DNA of 59,762 nucleotides from a virus, in the IMG/VR virus record IMGVR_UViG_3300033148_002141, positions 1 through 59,762 of that record; one strand, written 5' to 3'. Numbering within the stretch: position 1 is the stretch's first letter; each line of letters opens with the position of its first letter. The position numbers and the translations under genes are program-made. Shown here in pieces: positions 6,451 through 14,629 of the stretch. The notes beneath the pieces are model-generated. The model did no database searches. It saw only the letters and a list, made by a program, of their open reading frames with translations, and was not told where the DNA came from.

Positions 6451-7638
6451 ATGAGCAGAACACGCAAGCGATTCCTCGATTGCTCCGGAATGACCATCGA
6501 GGAAGCCGAGCAGTGGGGCCGCGATCTGGCCGAAATGCAACGCGACATCATGTTTTGGATCGGCGACCTTGCCCGATATGCCGAGGCCCGTTGGCCAGAT
6601 ACGCACCACCAAGTCTGGCCCGAATGGGTCTCGCCCGGGATGCTGGCCCGGGCTGCCGCAGTCTGCCGGGCGTACCCCACCGAGGATAAGCGACAAGGGG
6701 ACGCCACCTACACGATCTACATGCGAGAGGCGAATCGGCCCGACCGGCTCAAACGAATACAGGCACACATTGACGCCGGCCGGACAAGCGATGAGGCGGC
6801 AAAGGCCAACCGCGAGCAACGACGTGCAAACGACCGCCCCCGGTGGCTGCTGGCGTTCGACGTGCATTACTTCGTCCATCGCACCTATTTCTCTGGCGCC
6901 GGGGTAGAAACCGCCCATCAAATTACGCAATGGGTCAAGCGGACCGTCGAACGGCTCCGGCAGAAAGGGGCCACGGACGTACTGTGTGCATTCGAGGGTC
7001 GGGATAGCTTCCGCCGCGAATTGACGGCCGGCGACGAATGGGAAGGGCACCGCTACAAGGATCGGCCACCGAAACCGGCCGACCTGACGCATCAACTCCA
7101 ACTGACGCGCACGCTCCTGGAACGAGACGGATTCTGTTGCGTTTCGGAAGACACATACGAAGCCGATGACATCTTGGCGAGTGCCGCCAAGCAATTCCCC
7201 GGCAAGACGACCATCGTGTCCGCCGACAAGGATTTACGCCAATGCCTGTGCGATCAGTGCAACATCCTGCTGGACGTGGAATGGACCGTGAATGAATTGA
7301 CGGGCGACGCCGAACCCCAATGGAAATGGCTTACCGCCAAATCGCACACCGAGGAAACCGGGCTTCCGCCGTATCTGTTTTGCGAAGTCCAGATTCTCCA
7401 AGGAGACCAAGTTGACGGAATCCAGGGGGCCGAGGGGATCGGCAAAAAGGGGGCCGTCGATCTGATTTTGGCTTTTGGCTCGGCCAAAAAGGCAATCCAG
7501 GCCGCGAAAGCCAATGACCCGCAAATCACAGCCAAGAAGCGCGAATCTCTTATTGCGTTTGAAAGCCGTCTGGACGTAACCAGGCAACTCGTCACGCTCG
7601 TGGATACCTTGCCTATCCCGAGCAATACCCGGATTTAG
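6451..7638 (+). CDS. 5'-3' exonuclease/FEN-like nuclease with extra N-terminal domain
   Basis: 395 aa. Residues about 130-395 are a flap endonuclease or T5-exonuclease type nuclease: LLAFDVHYFVHRTYF with D137, EADDIL at 237-242, SADKDLRQ at 257-264 and the H3TH DNA-binding motif GDQVDGIQGAEGIGKKGA at 318-335. These acidic residues bind the two metals. The first ~125 residues are an extra charged helical domain not usual in phage FENs, possibly a DNA- or partner-binding module. It probably resects 5' ends for the annealing protein. Confidence 0.88.
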   Translation: MSRTRKRFLDCSGMTIEEAEQWGRDLAEMQRDIMFWIGDLARYAEARWPDTHHQVWPEWVSPGMLARAAAVCRAYPTEDKRQGDATYTIYMREANRPDRLKRIQAHIDAGRTSDEAAKANREQRRANDRPRWLLAFDVHYFVHRTYFSGAGVETAHQITQWVKRTVERLRQKGATDVLCAFEGRDSFRRELTAGDEWEGHRYKDRPPKPADLTHQLQLTRTLLERDGFCCVSEDTYEADDILASAAKQFPGKTTIVSADKDLRQCLCDQCNILLDVEWTVNELTGDAEPQWKWLTAKSHTEETGLPPYLFCEVQILQGDQVDGIQGAEGIGKKGAVDLILAFGSAKKAIQAAKANDPQITAKKRESLIAFESRLDVTRQLVTLVDTLPIPSNTRI

Positions 7639-7651
7639 AAAGGGAAGTTCC

Positions 7652-7864
7652 ATGTTGGTTCTGGCACGGAAGCAAGGCGAAGTGATCCGAATCGGTGACG
7701 ACATTCGCGTAATGGTCGTATCCACTGGGCGCCAACAGGTGAAACTCGGAATCACCGCTCCCGAACACGTCGTGATTCTGCGTGAGGAAATCGCCGGCGA
7801 ATCCAGCCCCGCAGGGGAGCGCAGGAAGCGCAACGCATTGGACGCAGAAGGGGACGGGCACTGA
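7652..7864 (+). CDS. csrA: CsrA/RsmA-family mRNA-binding translational regulator
   Basis: 70 aa from ATG 7652 (AAAGGGAAG upstream). Canonical CsrA: MLVLARKQGEVIRIGDDIRV, then VKLGITAPEHVVILREEI. The N-terminal LxLxRKxGE and central GIxAPxxVxIxREEI strands that bind GGA motifs in mRNA leaders are intact. A charged tail of about 20 residues follows. It is co-directional with the nuclease and HNH genes. It could retune host carbon and motility mRNAs or time phage translation; which one is not visible here. Confidence 0.95.
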   Translation: MLVLARKQGEVIRIGDDIRVMVVSTGRQQVKLGITAPEHVVILREEIAGESSPAGERRKRNALDAEGDGH

Positions 7865-7904
7865 TTGCAGCGGGGTTGGGTCTATTACACGGGAGGCATA
7901 AACC

Positions 7905-8378
7905 GTGAAACGGAAACGACGAAAACGAACCAGCGCGAACGTGCCGGCGAAAGGTCGCCTGCGCGACATCGCTGACAGGCTGTGGGCCCTGGCTGTACGC
8001 GAGGATTGGCTATGTCGATGTGCCGTGTGTGGGCGCCGCAAAACTGAATCTCACCACATGGTGCCCCGGCAGCATTACGCTACGCGGTATCTCTTGGAAA
8101 ACGGCATCGCCTTGTGTTCAACCCATCATCAATTTGACCCCAATATCAGCCCGCACCAAAACGCGGCCGGCTGGATGGCGTGGATGAAGGAGCATCATCC
8201 CTTTCGGGCGCAATGGTATCTCGAAAACTGTTGCCCACAATTCGACGGCATCACGAACGCCGCATACTACATCGAGCAGATTCAACGATTGCGGGAGTAC
8301 GTCGATCCGGATGACTTCGTTCGCATAGTCGGCGTTCGGTTTGCGGCTTACCTGGACGAATTACGCGAGAGAACGTGA
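7905..8378 (+). CDS. HNH-type nuclease, NinG/Rap-like
   Basis: 157 aa from GTG 7905 (GGGAGG at 7891-7896). Basic N-terminus, then a zinc/HNH motif CAVCGRRKTESHHMVPRQ with CSTHHQF about 35 residues later, which is the beta-beta-alpha-metal arrangement. Lambda NinG (Rap) proteins have a similar layout and cut branched recombination intermediates. The position in a recombination operon fits, but a plain HNH homing or restriction nuclease is also possible. Confidence 0.75.
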   Translation: MKRKRRKRTSANVPAKGRLRDIADRLWALAVREDWLCRCAVCGRRKTESHHMVPRQHYATRYLLENGIALCSTHHQFDPNISPHQNAAGWMAWMKEHHPFRAQWYLENCCPQFDGITNAAYYIEQIQRLREYVDPDDFVRIVGVRFAAYLDELRERT

Positions 8379-8381
8379 ACC

Positions 8382-8621
8382 ATGAGTGAGATCCCAGTAT
8401 ACTACGCGGTGTTGTTTCGCTCGCATACTAAACGCGAAGGCAAACAGCAACATCTAGTCCACGAGAATTTTGTGCCGGTGCTATTTCCGACGCGCAAAGA
8501 GGCGACTGCGTACATCAAAGCCGAGTACGGTCTTCTCGCCAAACGCTCGGAATTGCGTAAAGAACCGTATGGGTGGCGAATGCCGATTCCCGTGCGTGTT
8601 CATGTTGAACTTGCTGAATAA
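8382..8621 (+). CDS. Hypothetical small basic protein
   Basis: 79 aa, ATG 8382 just after the HNH stop. It contains charged beta-like stretches (YYAVLFRSHTKREGKQQH) and no recognisable motif. It is tightly packed in the early operon. Confidence 0.65.
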   Translation: MSEIPVYYAVLFRSHTKREGKQQHLVHENFVPVLFPTRKEATAYIKAEYGLLAKRSELRKEPYGWRMPIPVRVHVELAE

Positions 8622-8627
8622 ACCACC

Positions 8628-9404
8628 ATGAATGATTTATCCCATCTATCACGCGAAGCATACGGTCATTTCCAAGAAGCCAATCACTTCCACGGCCAGG
8701 TGACCAAGCATGTCGGCGATGCAGTTGACTGCGCTCTACGGACCGGCCGGGCATTGCTGGCCGCGAAGAAGGCCGTGCCACATGGACGGTGGACAGCCGA
8801 ATGTGAGCGGCTCTTTCACGGCAGCGCCCGTACAGCCCGGTTCTACATGGAGTTCGCCAAACGGGTATCCGCCATTCCGCAATGGCAATCAGCCGCAATG
8901 ACCTTGCTCGAAGGAAGCCTGAAGGGTGCCGCCGAAGCCGCCAAACTTGTAGCCACGCAATCGCCGGCTGCATTGACACCGCCTATAGTGGGGGACGGCG
9001 AAATAGAGCCGGACACATCACCCGTGTCTGAAGCATCCCCGGAAACGCCCCCAGAATCGCCTGTGACGCGACCTTCCGAGAGCCGGCCCGACACACCACC
9101 CCCGCCTCCAAAGCCCGCCAGAGAGGCGCCTGAGGCCGATTACGGCAAATGTCCGAATTGCCTGAGTGCAGAGTGGGACGAAGACGAGTTTGGCGTCTCG
9201 TGTGCCAAGTGCCACCACCCTTGGGGGGAGCCGGCTGGCGATCCCGATGAAGATCGGGTGAAGATTCAGCGGTTGAAGACGATCAAAACCGTGGAGGCAA
9301 CAATGCGGGCGTTCGATGATTTGCAGTATTTGCAGGCCCGAGCTTGGCACAACGACGCAATTCGCCAGTGCAAAGCATTGTTGAAAATGGCCCAAGAGTG
9401 GTAG
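8628..9404 (+). CDS. DUF3102-like protein with C-terminal zinc ribbon
   Basis: 258 aa. Residues about 15-85 (RTGRALLAAKKAVPHGRWTA, SARTARFYMEFAKR) resemble DUF3102, found in phage and plasmid DNA-associated proteins. A Pro/Thr/Glu-rich linker follows, then a zinc ribbon CPNCLSAEWDEDEFGVSC AKCHHPWG, then a charged helix. Probably DNA-binding or replication-associated. It stops two bases before the helicase start. Confidence 0.7.
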   Translation: MNDLSHLSREAYGHFQEANHFHGQVTKHVGDAVDCALRTGRALLAAKKAVPHGRWTAECERLFHGSARTARFYMEFAKRVSAIPQWQSAAMTLLEGSLKGAAEAAKLVATQSPAALTPPIVGDGEIEPDTSPVSEASPETPPESPVTRPSESRPDTPPPPPKPAREAPEADYGKCPNCLSAEWDEDEFGVSCAKCHHPWGEPAGDPDEDRVKIQRLKTIKTVEATMRAFDDLQYLQARAWHNDAIRQCKALLKMAQEW

Positions 9405-9406
9405 CC

Positions 9407-11002
9407 ATGGCCCAACAGGTAGAACTTCCCAGCTTGTACCCTCATCAAGAGGAGCAAAAGGACCGGCTCCGGGCCGCCCTGGCTGTGCACCGGCGGGCCA
9501 TTCTTTGCGCCCAAACGGGAGTCGGGAAAACCCGAGTATCGAAATGGATTCTCGGGGCATGTTTGAATCGGCCAGCTGGCGAACGAGCCAGCGGGCGATA
9601 CCTGTGGTGTGTTCACCGCCGGGGCCTGGTCGATAACGCCATCGCCTCATTCCAGGAAGAACCCGCCCTGCCCCACGGTGTAATCATGTCCGGCGAACCG
9701 ACGGCCTACGGGCGGAAAATACAGGTTGCGTCCATTGATTCCCTCTTGGCATGGTTCATTGATGAGAACGGTTACCGTACCGACATCACGTTCGACCTGG
9801 CCGTCATCGACGAAACCCACAGTCACCTGCAAAAATTCGCCCGATTCCTGAAATACCACGACGCCCAACGTGAAGCGATGGGCTTGCATCCCGCCTACGT
9901 AATCGGCCTGACGGCAACGCCGCAAGCCAAGGGGCTGGCGGACATCTACGGCACAATCGTCAAGGGGCAATCCACCCAGTGGCTGATCGACAATGGCTAC
10001 CTATGCCCCTTCCGCTATTTCGGAGCCACCCAAGGCAAGCTCGGTCTGCTCGTCAAGCGGGGCGGGGAGTTCACCAAGGCGTCTGAATCCGCCGCGATGG
10101 AATCTCTGGCTGGAAACCTTGTGGAGGATTGGAAGCGATTCGGCGAAGGGCGTCCGACTGTCGGGTTCTTTCCCCGACGCTCCCATGCCCGGGACGCCAT
10201 GCGGGCCTTTGCCGAGGCCGGATTGCGAGTGGAATACGTCGATGGGAATACGCCGGATGATGAACGCCGCCGCATCTTTCGTTGGCTGAATGAGCATCGA
10301 ATCGACTACCTCTGCAATGTCCAAGTGGTTGAACGAGGGACCGACATTCCCCGCATCGCCTGTATTCAGTTGTGTGTCGCTACCGCGTCTGTTGTCCGGT
10401 GCCGCCAGATGATCGGCCGAGGGAGCCGAGTCCATCCCGACAAGACGGATACTGTCATCATAGACCACGGCGGGAATATCGCCCGCTGCGGATTCTTCGA
10501 GGACGACCCCGATTGGACGCTCGACATCACCACGAAAGACCCGGGGGAAGCCAAGGCCCGGCCCACGATCGAATGTCCCAAGTGCCAGGCGATCTATCGG
10601 GGTGGGCGGTGCCGGAATTGCGGCTACGAACCCACCCCTGCTGAACGACGTGCGAGAGGGCTCCAATTCGATGGCTCGGCCCTGCGTGAACTCACCCCAG
10701 AGAAGCCGAAACCTGTTCGATCCGCCGAAGAATTGATGGTCAAGGCGCTCTACATGGCTGGAAGATCAGGCCGGACGTGGCGGCAGTGTTGCGGCATATT
10801 CCGGGGCATGAATCAGAGGCAGGGAACCAATTATCGCGTCCCCTCGATTGTCACCATAGGCGGACGCCGCTACAGAATGATTCGGTACGGCTCCCCCGAT
10901 GCCAACCGGCGGGTGTCGGCCGTGTATCCATTCACTCGCCGTAGAGGTGAGCATGGCGGCGAATACCTGATCGACGAACCTGTTGCAGCCGCGCCTTATT
11001 GA
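9407..11002 (+). CDS. Superfamily 2 DEAD/DEAH-type helicase
   Basis: 531 aa from ATG 9407; the frame opens at 9344, inside the previous gene. Walker A QTGVGKT at 36-42, Walker B VIDETH at 133-138, motif III-like GLTATPQ, and motif VI QMIGRGSRVHPDK. A zinc ribbon CPKCQAIYRGGRCRNCGYEP (about 387-406) and an extra C-terminal domain follow. It resembles RadD/UvsW-type phage and bacterial helicases that remodel branched DNA, which fits the recombination genes before it. Confidence 0.88.
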   Translation: MAQQVELPSLYPHQEEQKDRLRAALAVHRRAILCAQTGVGKTRVSKWILGACLNRPAGERASGRYLWCVHRRGLVDNAIASFQEEPALPHGVIMSGEPTAYGRKIQVASIDSLLAWFIDENGYRTDITFDLAVIDETHSHLQKFARFLKYHDAQREAMGLHPAYVIGLTATPQAKGLADIYGTIVKGQSTQWLIDNGYLCPFRYFGATQGKLGLLVKRGGEFTKASESAAMESLAGNLVEDWKRFGEGRPTVGFFPRRSHARDAMRAFAEAGLRVEYVDGNTPDDERRRIFRWLNEHRIDYLCNVQVVERGTDIPRIACIQLCVATASVVRCRQMIGRGSRVHPDKTDTVIIDHGGNIARCGFFEDDPDWTLDITTKDPGEAKARPTIECPKCQAIYRGGRCRNCGYEPTPAERRARGLQFDGSALRELTPEKPKPVRSAEELMVKALYMAGRSGRTWRQCCGIFRGMNQRQGTNYRVPSIVTIGGRRYRMIRYGSPDANRRVSAVYPFTRRRGEHGGEYLIDEPVAAAPY

Positions 11003-11019
11003 ACTCCGGAGGCACCCGA

Positions 11020-11322
11020 ATGGCTACCGAGTCAACTACACTGGCGAAGCAGATTGCAGCGTCTCTCGAAGATGTGCAGGCACTATTGGAAGACAACCGG
11101 CACCTCTCCATCGCATACTTGACGCGGCGTGTGCGTGATCTTGAGGCCGATTTGCGGGCCCATTTCCGCCAGACCCACTGCCCTTGCCAGGGTTTGATCG
11201 AATTGAAAGCGGCCGTCGAAAAGCTCCAGCACAGGATCGAGCAAGCGAAAGTCAAGTTTATGGAAATACGGCACGATGTCGATCGGTTACAGGAAGCCAC
11301 ATCCCGCCAATCGGGGGTATAA
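11020..11322 (+). CDS. Hypothetical coiled-coil protein
   Basis: 100 aa from ATG 11020 (TCCGGAGG at 11006-11013). Almost wholly helical and charged, with a Cys-rich break CPCQGLIELKAAVEKLQHRI and heptad-like spacing on both sides. No membrane segment. It is probably co-translated with the ribbon-helix-helix gene starting one base after its stop. Confidence 0.7.
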   Translation: MATESTTLAKQIAASLEDVQALLEDNRHLSIAYLTRRVRDLEADLRAHFRQTHCPCQGLIELKAAVEKLQHRIEQAKVKFMEIRHDVDRLQEATSRQSGV

Positions 11323-11323
11323 C

Positions 11324-11659
11324 ATGGCCAAGGCACCCATGCGCAAACTGGTGATACGCCTACCGGCTGCATTACGCACGGCACTTGCCAATACCGCCAA
11401 GGTGCGAGGCAAGTCAATGACTCAGCTTGTTGTCGAATTGATTGAGGCCGAAATTGCGCCTTACGCGAAATCTGTCCGCAATGTATTCACCGCAATCCGC
11501 GACACGGGCACCGAGGCCGATTTCAAGCCTCGCCCAGCCAGCCGGCCTACCACCGCACGGCAAGGCAGCCCCGAGAAGCTCCGCGTGATGATCGACCGGG
11601 CTGAACGCGGTGAAGAATTGTTCCACCCGGATGACGGCCCCCTGGATTCGTCTGGATAA
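11324..11659 (+). CDS. Ribbon-helix-helix (Arc-like) DNA-binding protein
   Basis: 111 aa from ATG 11324. The N-terminal ~45 residues fit the RHH fold: RKLVIRLPAALRTALANTAK as strand and helix 1, then GKSMTQLVVELIEAEI as helix 2. The tail is basic and proline-rich. Arc/MetJ-type proteins repress by inserting the strand pair in the major groove. It ends the early operon just before the accessory repeat-gene region, so it may regulate that boundary. Confidence 0.75.
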   Translation: MAKAPMRKLVIRLPAALRTALANTAKVRGKSMTQLVVELIEAEIAPYAKSVRNVFTAIRDTGTEADFKPRPASRPTTARQGSPEKLRVMIDRAERGEELFHPDDGPLDSSG

Positions 11660-11670
11660 GGAAGCCACAC

Positions 11671-12243
11671 ATGCTCACCCTAAACGAGATTCTCGCCCAA
11701 TTACATGTGTGTAGCGAAGCCCGCCAGTGGGCCGCCACACAACCGGACGCCCGAACGGCATGGTGCAATTGCCCGCGCGGCGACTGGCTGCTACGGGGGG
11801 CGGTCATGCTTGGCATTGAGCACAAGACAATCATTGCCGCAGCTTGTGATTGCGCGGAGCTTGCTTTGCCTTATGTCGCTAAAGGCGAAGATCGTCCGCA
11901 GAAGACCGTCGATATAATACGCGCATGGCTTGTAGGCGAAGCGACACTGGATGAGGTGCGTACTGCCGCCCGGGCTGCCGACGCCGCCTGGGCCGCCTGG
12001 GCCGCCGAAACTCCCGCCGCCGCCCGGGCCGCCCGGGCCGCTGCCGCCGCCGCCCGGGCCGCCTGGGCCGCCGAAGCCGCTACTGCCGCCCCTGCCTCCG
12101 CTGCTGCCGCCGCCTGGATCGTCGCTACCGCTCGGGCCGACGCTAGAAGCGGCACGCTCAAGCAATGCGCCGACATCGTACGTTCGCGCATAACTTGGGA
12201 GCATATTGCCGAAGCGGTGAACCAAAAGTGCCTGACTCATTAG
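11671..12243 (+). CDS. Ala-rich WAA-repeat protein, copy 1
   Basis: 190 aa from ATG 11671. The N-terminal ~95 residues (TLNEILAQLHVCSEARQWAA, ARTAWCNCPRGDWLL, ACDCAELALPYV, IIRAWLVGEATLDEV) precede ~60 residues of A-A-W/R-A repeats, then a conserved tail LKQCADIVRSRITWEHIAEA. The DCAE.ALP and RAW..GEAT pattern resembles proteins annotated as Imm-5-like; that is from memory only. Paralogues at 12255 and 21599. Probably an all-helical solenoid. Confidence 0.8.
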   Translation: MLTLNEILAQLHVCSEARQWAATQPDARTAWCNCPRGDWLLRGAVMLGIEHKTIIAAACDCAELALPYVAKGEDRPQKTVDIIRAWLVGEATLDEVRTAARAADAAWAAWAAETPAAARAARAAAAAARAAWAAEAATAAPASAAAAAWIVATARADARSGTLKQCADIVRSRITWEHIAEAVNQKCLTH

Positions 12244-12254
12244 GAATCGCTCAC

Positions 12255-12824
12255 ATGCTCACCCTAAACGAGATTCTCGACCAATTACATGTGTGTAGCG
12301 AAGCCCGCCAGTGGGCCGCCACACAACCGGACGCCCGAACGGCGTGGTGCAATTGCCCGCGCGGTGATCGGTTGATTTGGCTGGCGGGTATGCTCGGCAT
12401 TGATCGCAAGACAATTGCTGCCGCAGTTTGTGATTGCGTCGAATTGGCGTTGCCATTCGTGATTAAACACAACGAGCGCCCACGGAACGCCATCACTGTG
12501 ACGCGGGCGCGGCTTGCAGGCGAGGCAACACTGGAGGATTTACGGGCCGCCGCCGCTGCCGCCGACGATGCCGCCGACGCTGCCTGGGCCAAAGCCGCCT
12601 GGGCCGACGCTGCCTGGGCCAAAGCCGCCTCGGCCGCCGCCGCTGCCGCCGAAGACGTCACCTGGACCGCCGCCTCGGCTACTGCCGCCGTTGCCTGGAC
12701 CGTTGCCGCCGCTCCGGCTGATGCTAGAAGCGACGTACTTAAGCAATGCGCTGACATCGTGCGGTCGCGAATCACGTGGGAGCAGATTGCAGACGGAATT
12801 GAGAACACCTTTCCTTCAGCCTGA
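12255..12824 (+). CDS. Ala-rich WAA-repeat protein, copy 2
   Basis: 189 aa from ATG 12255, preceded by the same kind of leader as copy 1. The first ~100 nt are nearly identical to the gene at 11671, showing recent duplication. The repeat block (DAAWAKAAWADAAWAKAA) differs in phase and composition while the ends are conserved, so the repeat core evolves faster. C-terminus LKQCADIVRSRITWEQIADG. Function unknown. Confidence 0.8.
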   Translation: MLTLNEILDQLHVCSEARQWAATQPDARTAWCNCPRGDRLIWLAGMLGIDRKTIAAAVCDCVELALPFVIKHNERPRNAITVTRARLAGEATLEDLRAAAAAADDAADAAWAKAAWADAAWAKAASAAAAAAEDVTWTAASATAAVAWTVAAAPADARSDVLKQCADIVRSRITWEQIADGIENTFPSA

Positions 12825-12837
12825 CGGGAACAATACG

Positions 12838-13101
12838 ATGTGCAATGATTCCACAAATGAAGTCACTATGCTTCTGGATATTACTCGTGACTTCATCTGC
12901 ACATATGGTGGACCGACGAATGTGTGTGCGAGCGGCGATAGACTTGGTGACGCGCTGGAAGATGGCGAATGCCGCCGCTTCTTGACGGACATTGCTGCAA
13001 GCGAGGACAGTGCCAGGCAACTTTGTGCGACGGCATTGCTGGGATTGAGTCTCGCCATGCTCGTGATTGAATTCGATGCAGAACACGCGGAGGCGAATTG
13101 A
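12838..13101 (+). CDS. Small hypothetical protein, paralogue of 16575-16841
   Basis: 87 aa from ATG 12838. It shares DGECRRFL, ARQLCATALLGL and the C-terminal AEAN with the gene at 16575. A hydrophobic helix near the C-terminus (LCATALLGLSLAMLVIEF) could insert in a membrane. The stop overlaps an ATG that opens a 10-codon remnant (13101-13133), which looks like the stub of the Cys-coil gene following the paralogue at 16841. Confidence 0.7.
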   Translation: MCNDSTNEVTMLLDITRDFICTYGGPTNVCASGDRLGDALEDGECRRFLTDIAASEDSARQLCATALLGLSLAMLVIEFDAEHAEAN

Positions 13102-13133
13102 TGGGCACGAAGACGCCTTGCGATTACGACTGA
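13101..13133 (+). pseudogene. Ten-codon stub of a Cys/coiled-coil gene
   Basis: ATG at 13101 overlaps the stop of the 12838 gene exactly as ATG 16841 overlaps the stop of 16575-16841. Only MGTKTPCDYD is encoded before a stop, against 127 aa in the intact copy. It is best read as a truncated duplicate. Confidence 0.45.
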
Positions 13134-13166
13134 CCACTCGCCTTGGTCCTAAAGGAGACCTCAGCT

Positions 13167-13925
13167 ATGTGCAATTTTTTGAGTGCCATTGTTATCAAGC
13201 CGAAACCCGGCGATTCGCCCGAGGTCTATTGCGATCCGGAACATACGGATTCGCATGAAGACCTAATCGCCAATCGGGGGTTGGCCGACAACGGCCGGGG
13301 AGGATTCGTGCGGGTCGAGCTAACGTTATCCAGCCTCGACTATGCCGACCTGGAAGCCTACACGTTGCGGATCGACTGCCTGCACAGGCCCGAATGGTTC
13401 GACGAACAAGCCGGCGCGCGAGTCGAACATATCCTCCGTGGGTGCATCAAGCGAATGCTCGTGGACGATCAGCGCGATATGTTATTGGGGGGCTGCTGGA
13501 TTTTACACAACGCGGCCCATATTAAGCGAGTACACAACGCTCGAATCGTGGCCATGCAAGATTCGGCACGCATCGGCGAAGTGCGTGGCGTGGCTTGGAT
13601 CGACAGGATGCTGGATTCCGCTCGGATCGAGAGGATGCTGGACTCGACTCGAATTGGCGCGATGTGGGATTCGGCGCGGGTAGACAGGATGCTGGGCTCG
13701 GCGCGGGTCGATAGGATGTTGCACTTGGCTCAGGTCGGTGAGATGTGGGGCTCGGCGCGGGTCCGCGAGATGCTGGACTCGGCGCGGATCGGCGAGATGT
13801 GGGACTCGACTCGGATCGACAGGATGCGTGACTTAACTCGGATCGACAGGATGCTGGATTCGGCTCGGGTCGTTGCCATGCACAATTCAGCGCGCATAGC
13901 AAACTATCGCCCTTGGCGCGGGTAG
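13167..13925 (+). CDS. Nonapeptide-repeat protein (D-S-A-R-I-x-x-M-x units)
   Basis: 252 aa from ATG 13167 (AAAGGAGACC upstream at 13151). A globular N-terminus (about 1-115; CNFLSAIVIKPKPGD) precedes about 14 nine-residue units such as SARIERMLD and SARVDRMLG up to the C-terminus. The regular hydrophobic I/V and M positions suggest a beta-helix. DNA in this part has a 27-bp period. Similar nonad repeats are seen in uncharacterised phage proteins. Role unknown. Confidence 0.8.
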   Translation: MCNFLSAIVIKPKPGDSPEVYCDPEHTDSHEDLIANRGLADNGRGGFVRVELTLSSLDYADLEAYTLRIDCLHRPEWFDEQAGARVEHILRGCIKRMLVDDQRDMLLGGCWILHNAAHIKRVHNARIVAMQDSARIGEVRGVAWIDRMLDSARIERMLDSTRIGAMWDSARVDRMLGSARVDRMLHLAQVGEMWGSARVREMLDSARIGEMWDSTRIDRMRDLTRIDRMLDSARVVAMHNSARIANYRPWRG

Positions 13926-13985
13926 GTGGCATACCGGAAAGCACACACTAAAGGTTGCGAGCACCATTCTAAATTAGGAGACGCG

Positions 13986-14246
13986 ATGTTCCGAATGGCG
14001 CAAATCTGTACCTCTGGCGAATGCGGTGGAAGCTGCTACAAATGCCGCTGCGCCAAGCTGGAGGAACTCGGCCAGCAATTACAGGCCGAGCTTGCTGAAC
14101 TGGAAGCCGCCGTAGCGGCCATGCGGGACTGTCAACAGGAATACTTCCGCATCCGCAGTCGGGCCGCTTTGATCGAAAGCAAGGCTGCCGAAAAGCGGGT
14201 GGACGCTATTCTTCGACAGAAACGCGAGCCGTCGCTGTTTGATTGA
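13986..14246 (+). CDS. Small Cys-motif coiled-coil protein
   Basis: 86 aa from ATG 13986 (TTAGGAG upstream at 13976-13982). The N-terminal zinc-ligand-like motif QICTSGECGGSCYKCRC is followed by a coiled coil and a C-terminal VDAILR segment. The Cys motif is shared with 16841-17224. The coil (AAVAAMRDCQQEYF, VDAILR) is shared with 23187-23420. Confidence 0.75.
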   Translation: MFRMAQICTSGECGGSCYKCRCAKLEELGQQLQAELAELEAAVAAMRDCQQEYFRIRSRAALIESKAAEKRVDAILRQKREPSLFD

Positions 14247-14288
14247 TTGCACATCACACACACCCCTTTTTGGTGGAGGCTATTTGTC

Positions 14289-14594
14289 ATGCCTGAATTG
14301 CCTATTGATCCCCCCATCCGCGATTACGAGGAACGCGAAGCCGAAATCGAGGCCGAGGAAGAGGACGCTTATCGCCGCGCTGATTGGGCGTACCACGAGG
14401 AATGCAAGGCGGAAGACCCGCCGTCCTATTCGGCGCTTCGCCAAGCGCTCACCTTGGCTGCGGACCTTAACGGCCGGATTGCCTATGGAGCCGCACCGAC
14501 GGCCCAGCCGGAACGATATGGATATTACATCGACGGCGAATACTGCGGCCCGGATTTGAGAAACGCTCTACTACGAGCAGCGAAAAACACGTGA
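14289..14594 (+). CDS. Hypothetical protein, paralogue of 15179-15403
   Basis: 101 aa from ATG 14289 (GGTGGAGG upstream). An acidic, Glu-rich N-terminal half (EREAEIEAEEEDAYRRADWA) precedes a C-terminal module shared with the gene at 15179: LRQALTLAA, RIAYGAAP, ERYGYYIDGEYCGPDL, ALLRAA. The shared module is the likely functional part. Unrecognised family. Confidence 0.75.
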   Translation: MPELPIDPPIRDYEEREAEIEAEEEDAYRRADWAYHEECKAEDPPSYSALRQALTLAADLNGRIAYGAAPTAQPERYGYYIDGEYCGPDLRNALLRAAKNT

Positions 14595-14629
14595 TGGGTG
14601 ACTTTGCCCACTTCAAGAAGGAGAACCCA

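Noticed and set aside
5869-7194. 441-aa minus-strand ORF
   Set aside because: It is antisense to the FEN-type nuclease, which carries all catalytic motifs; GC-rich codon bias opens this shadow frame.
11791-12240. Gly/Ser-rich minus-strand ORF
   Set aside because: It is a shadow of the Ala-rich repeat on the plus strand, low complexity with no conserved end.
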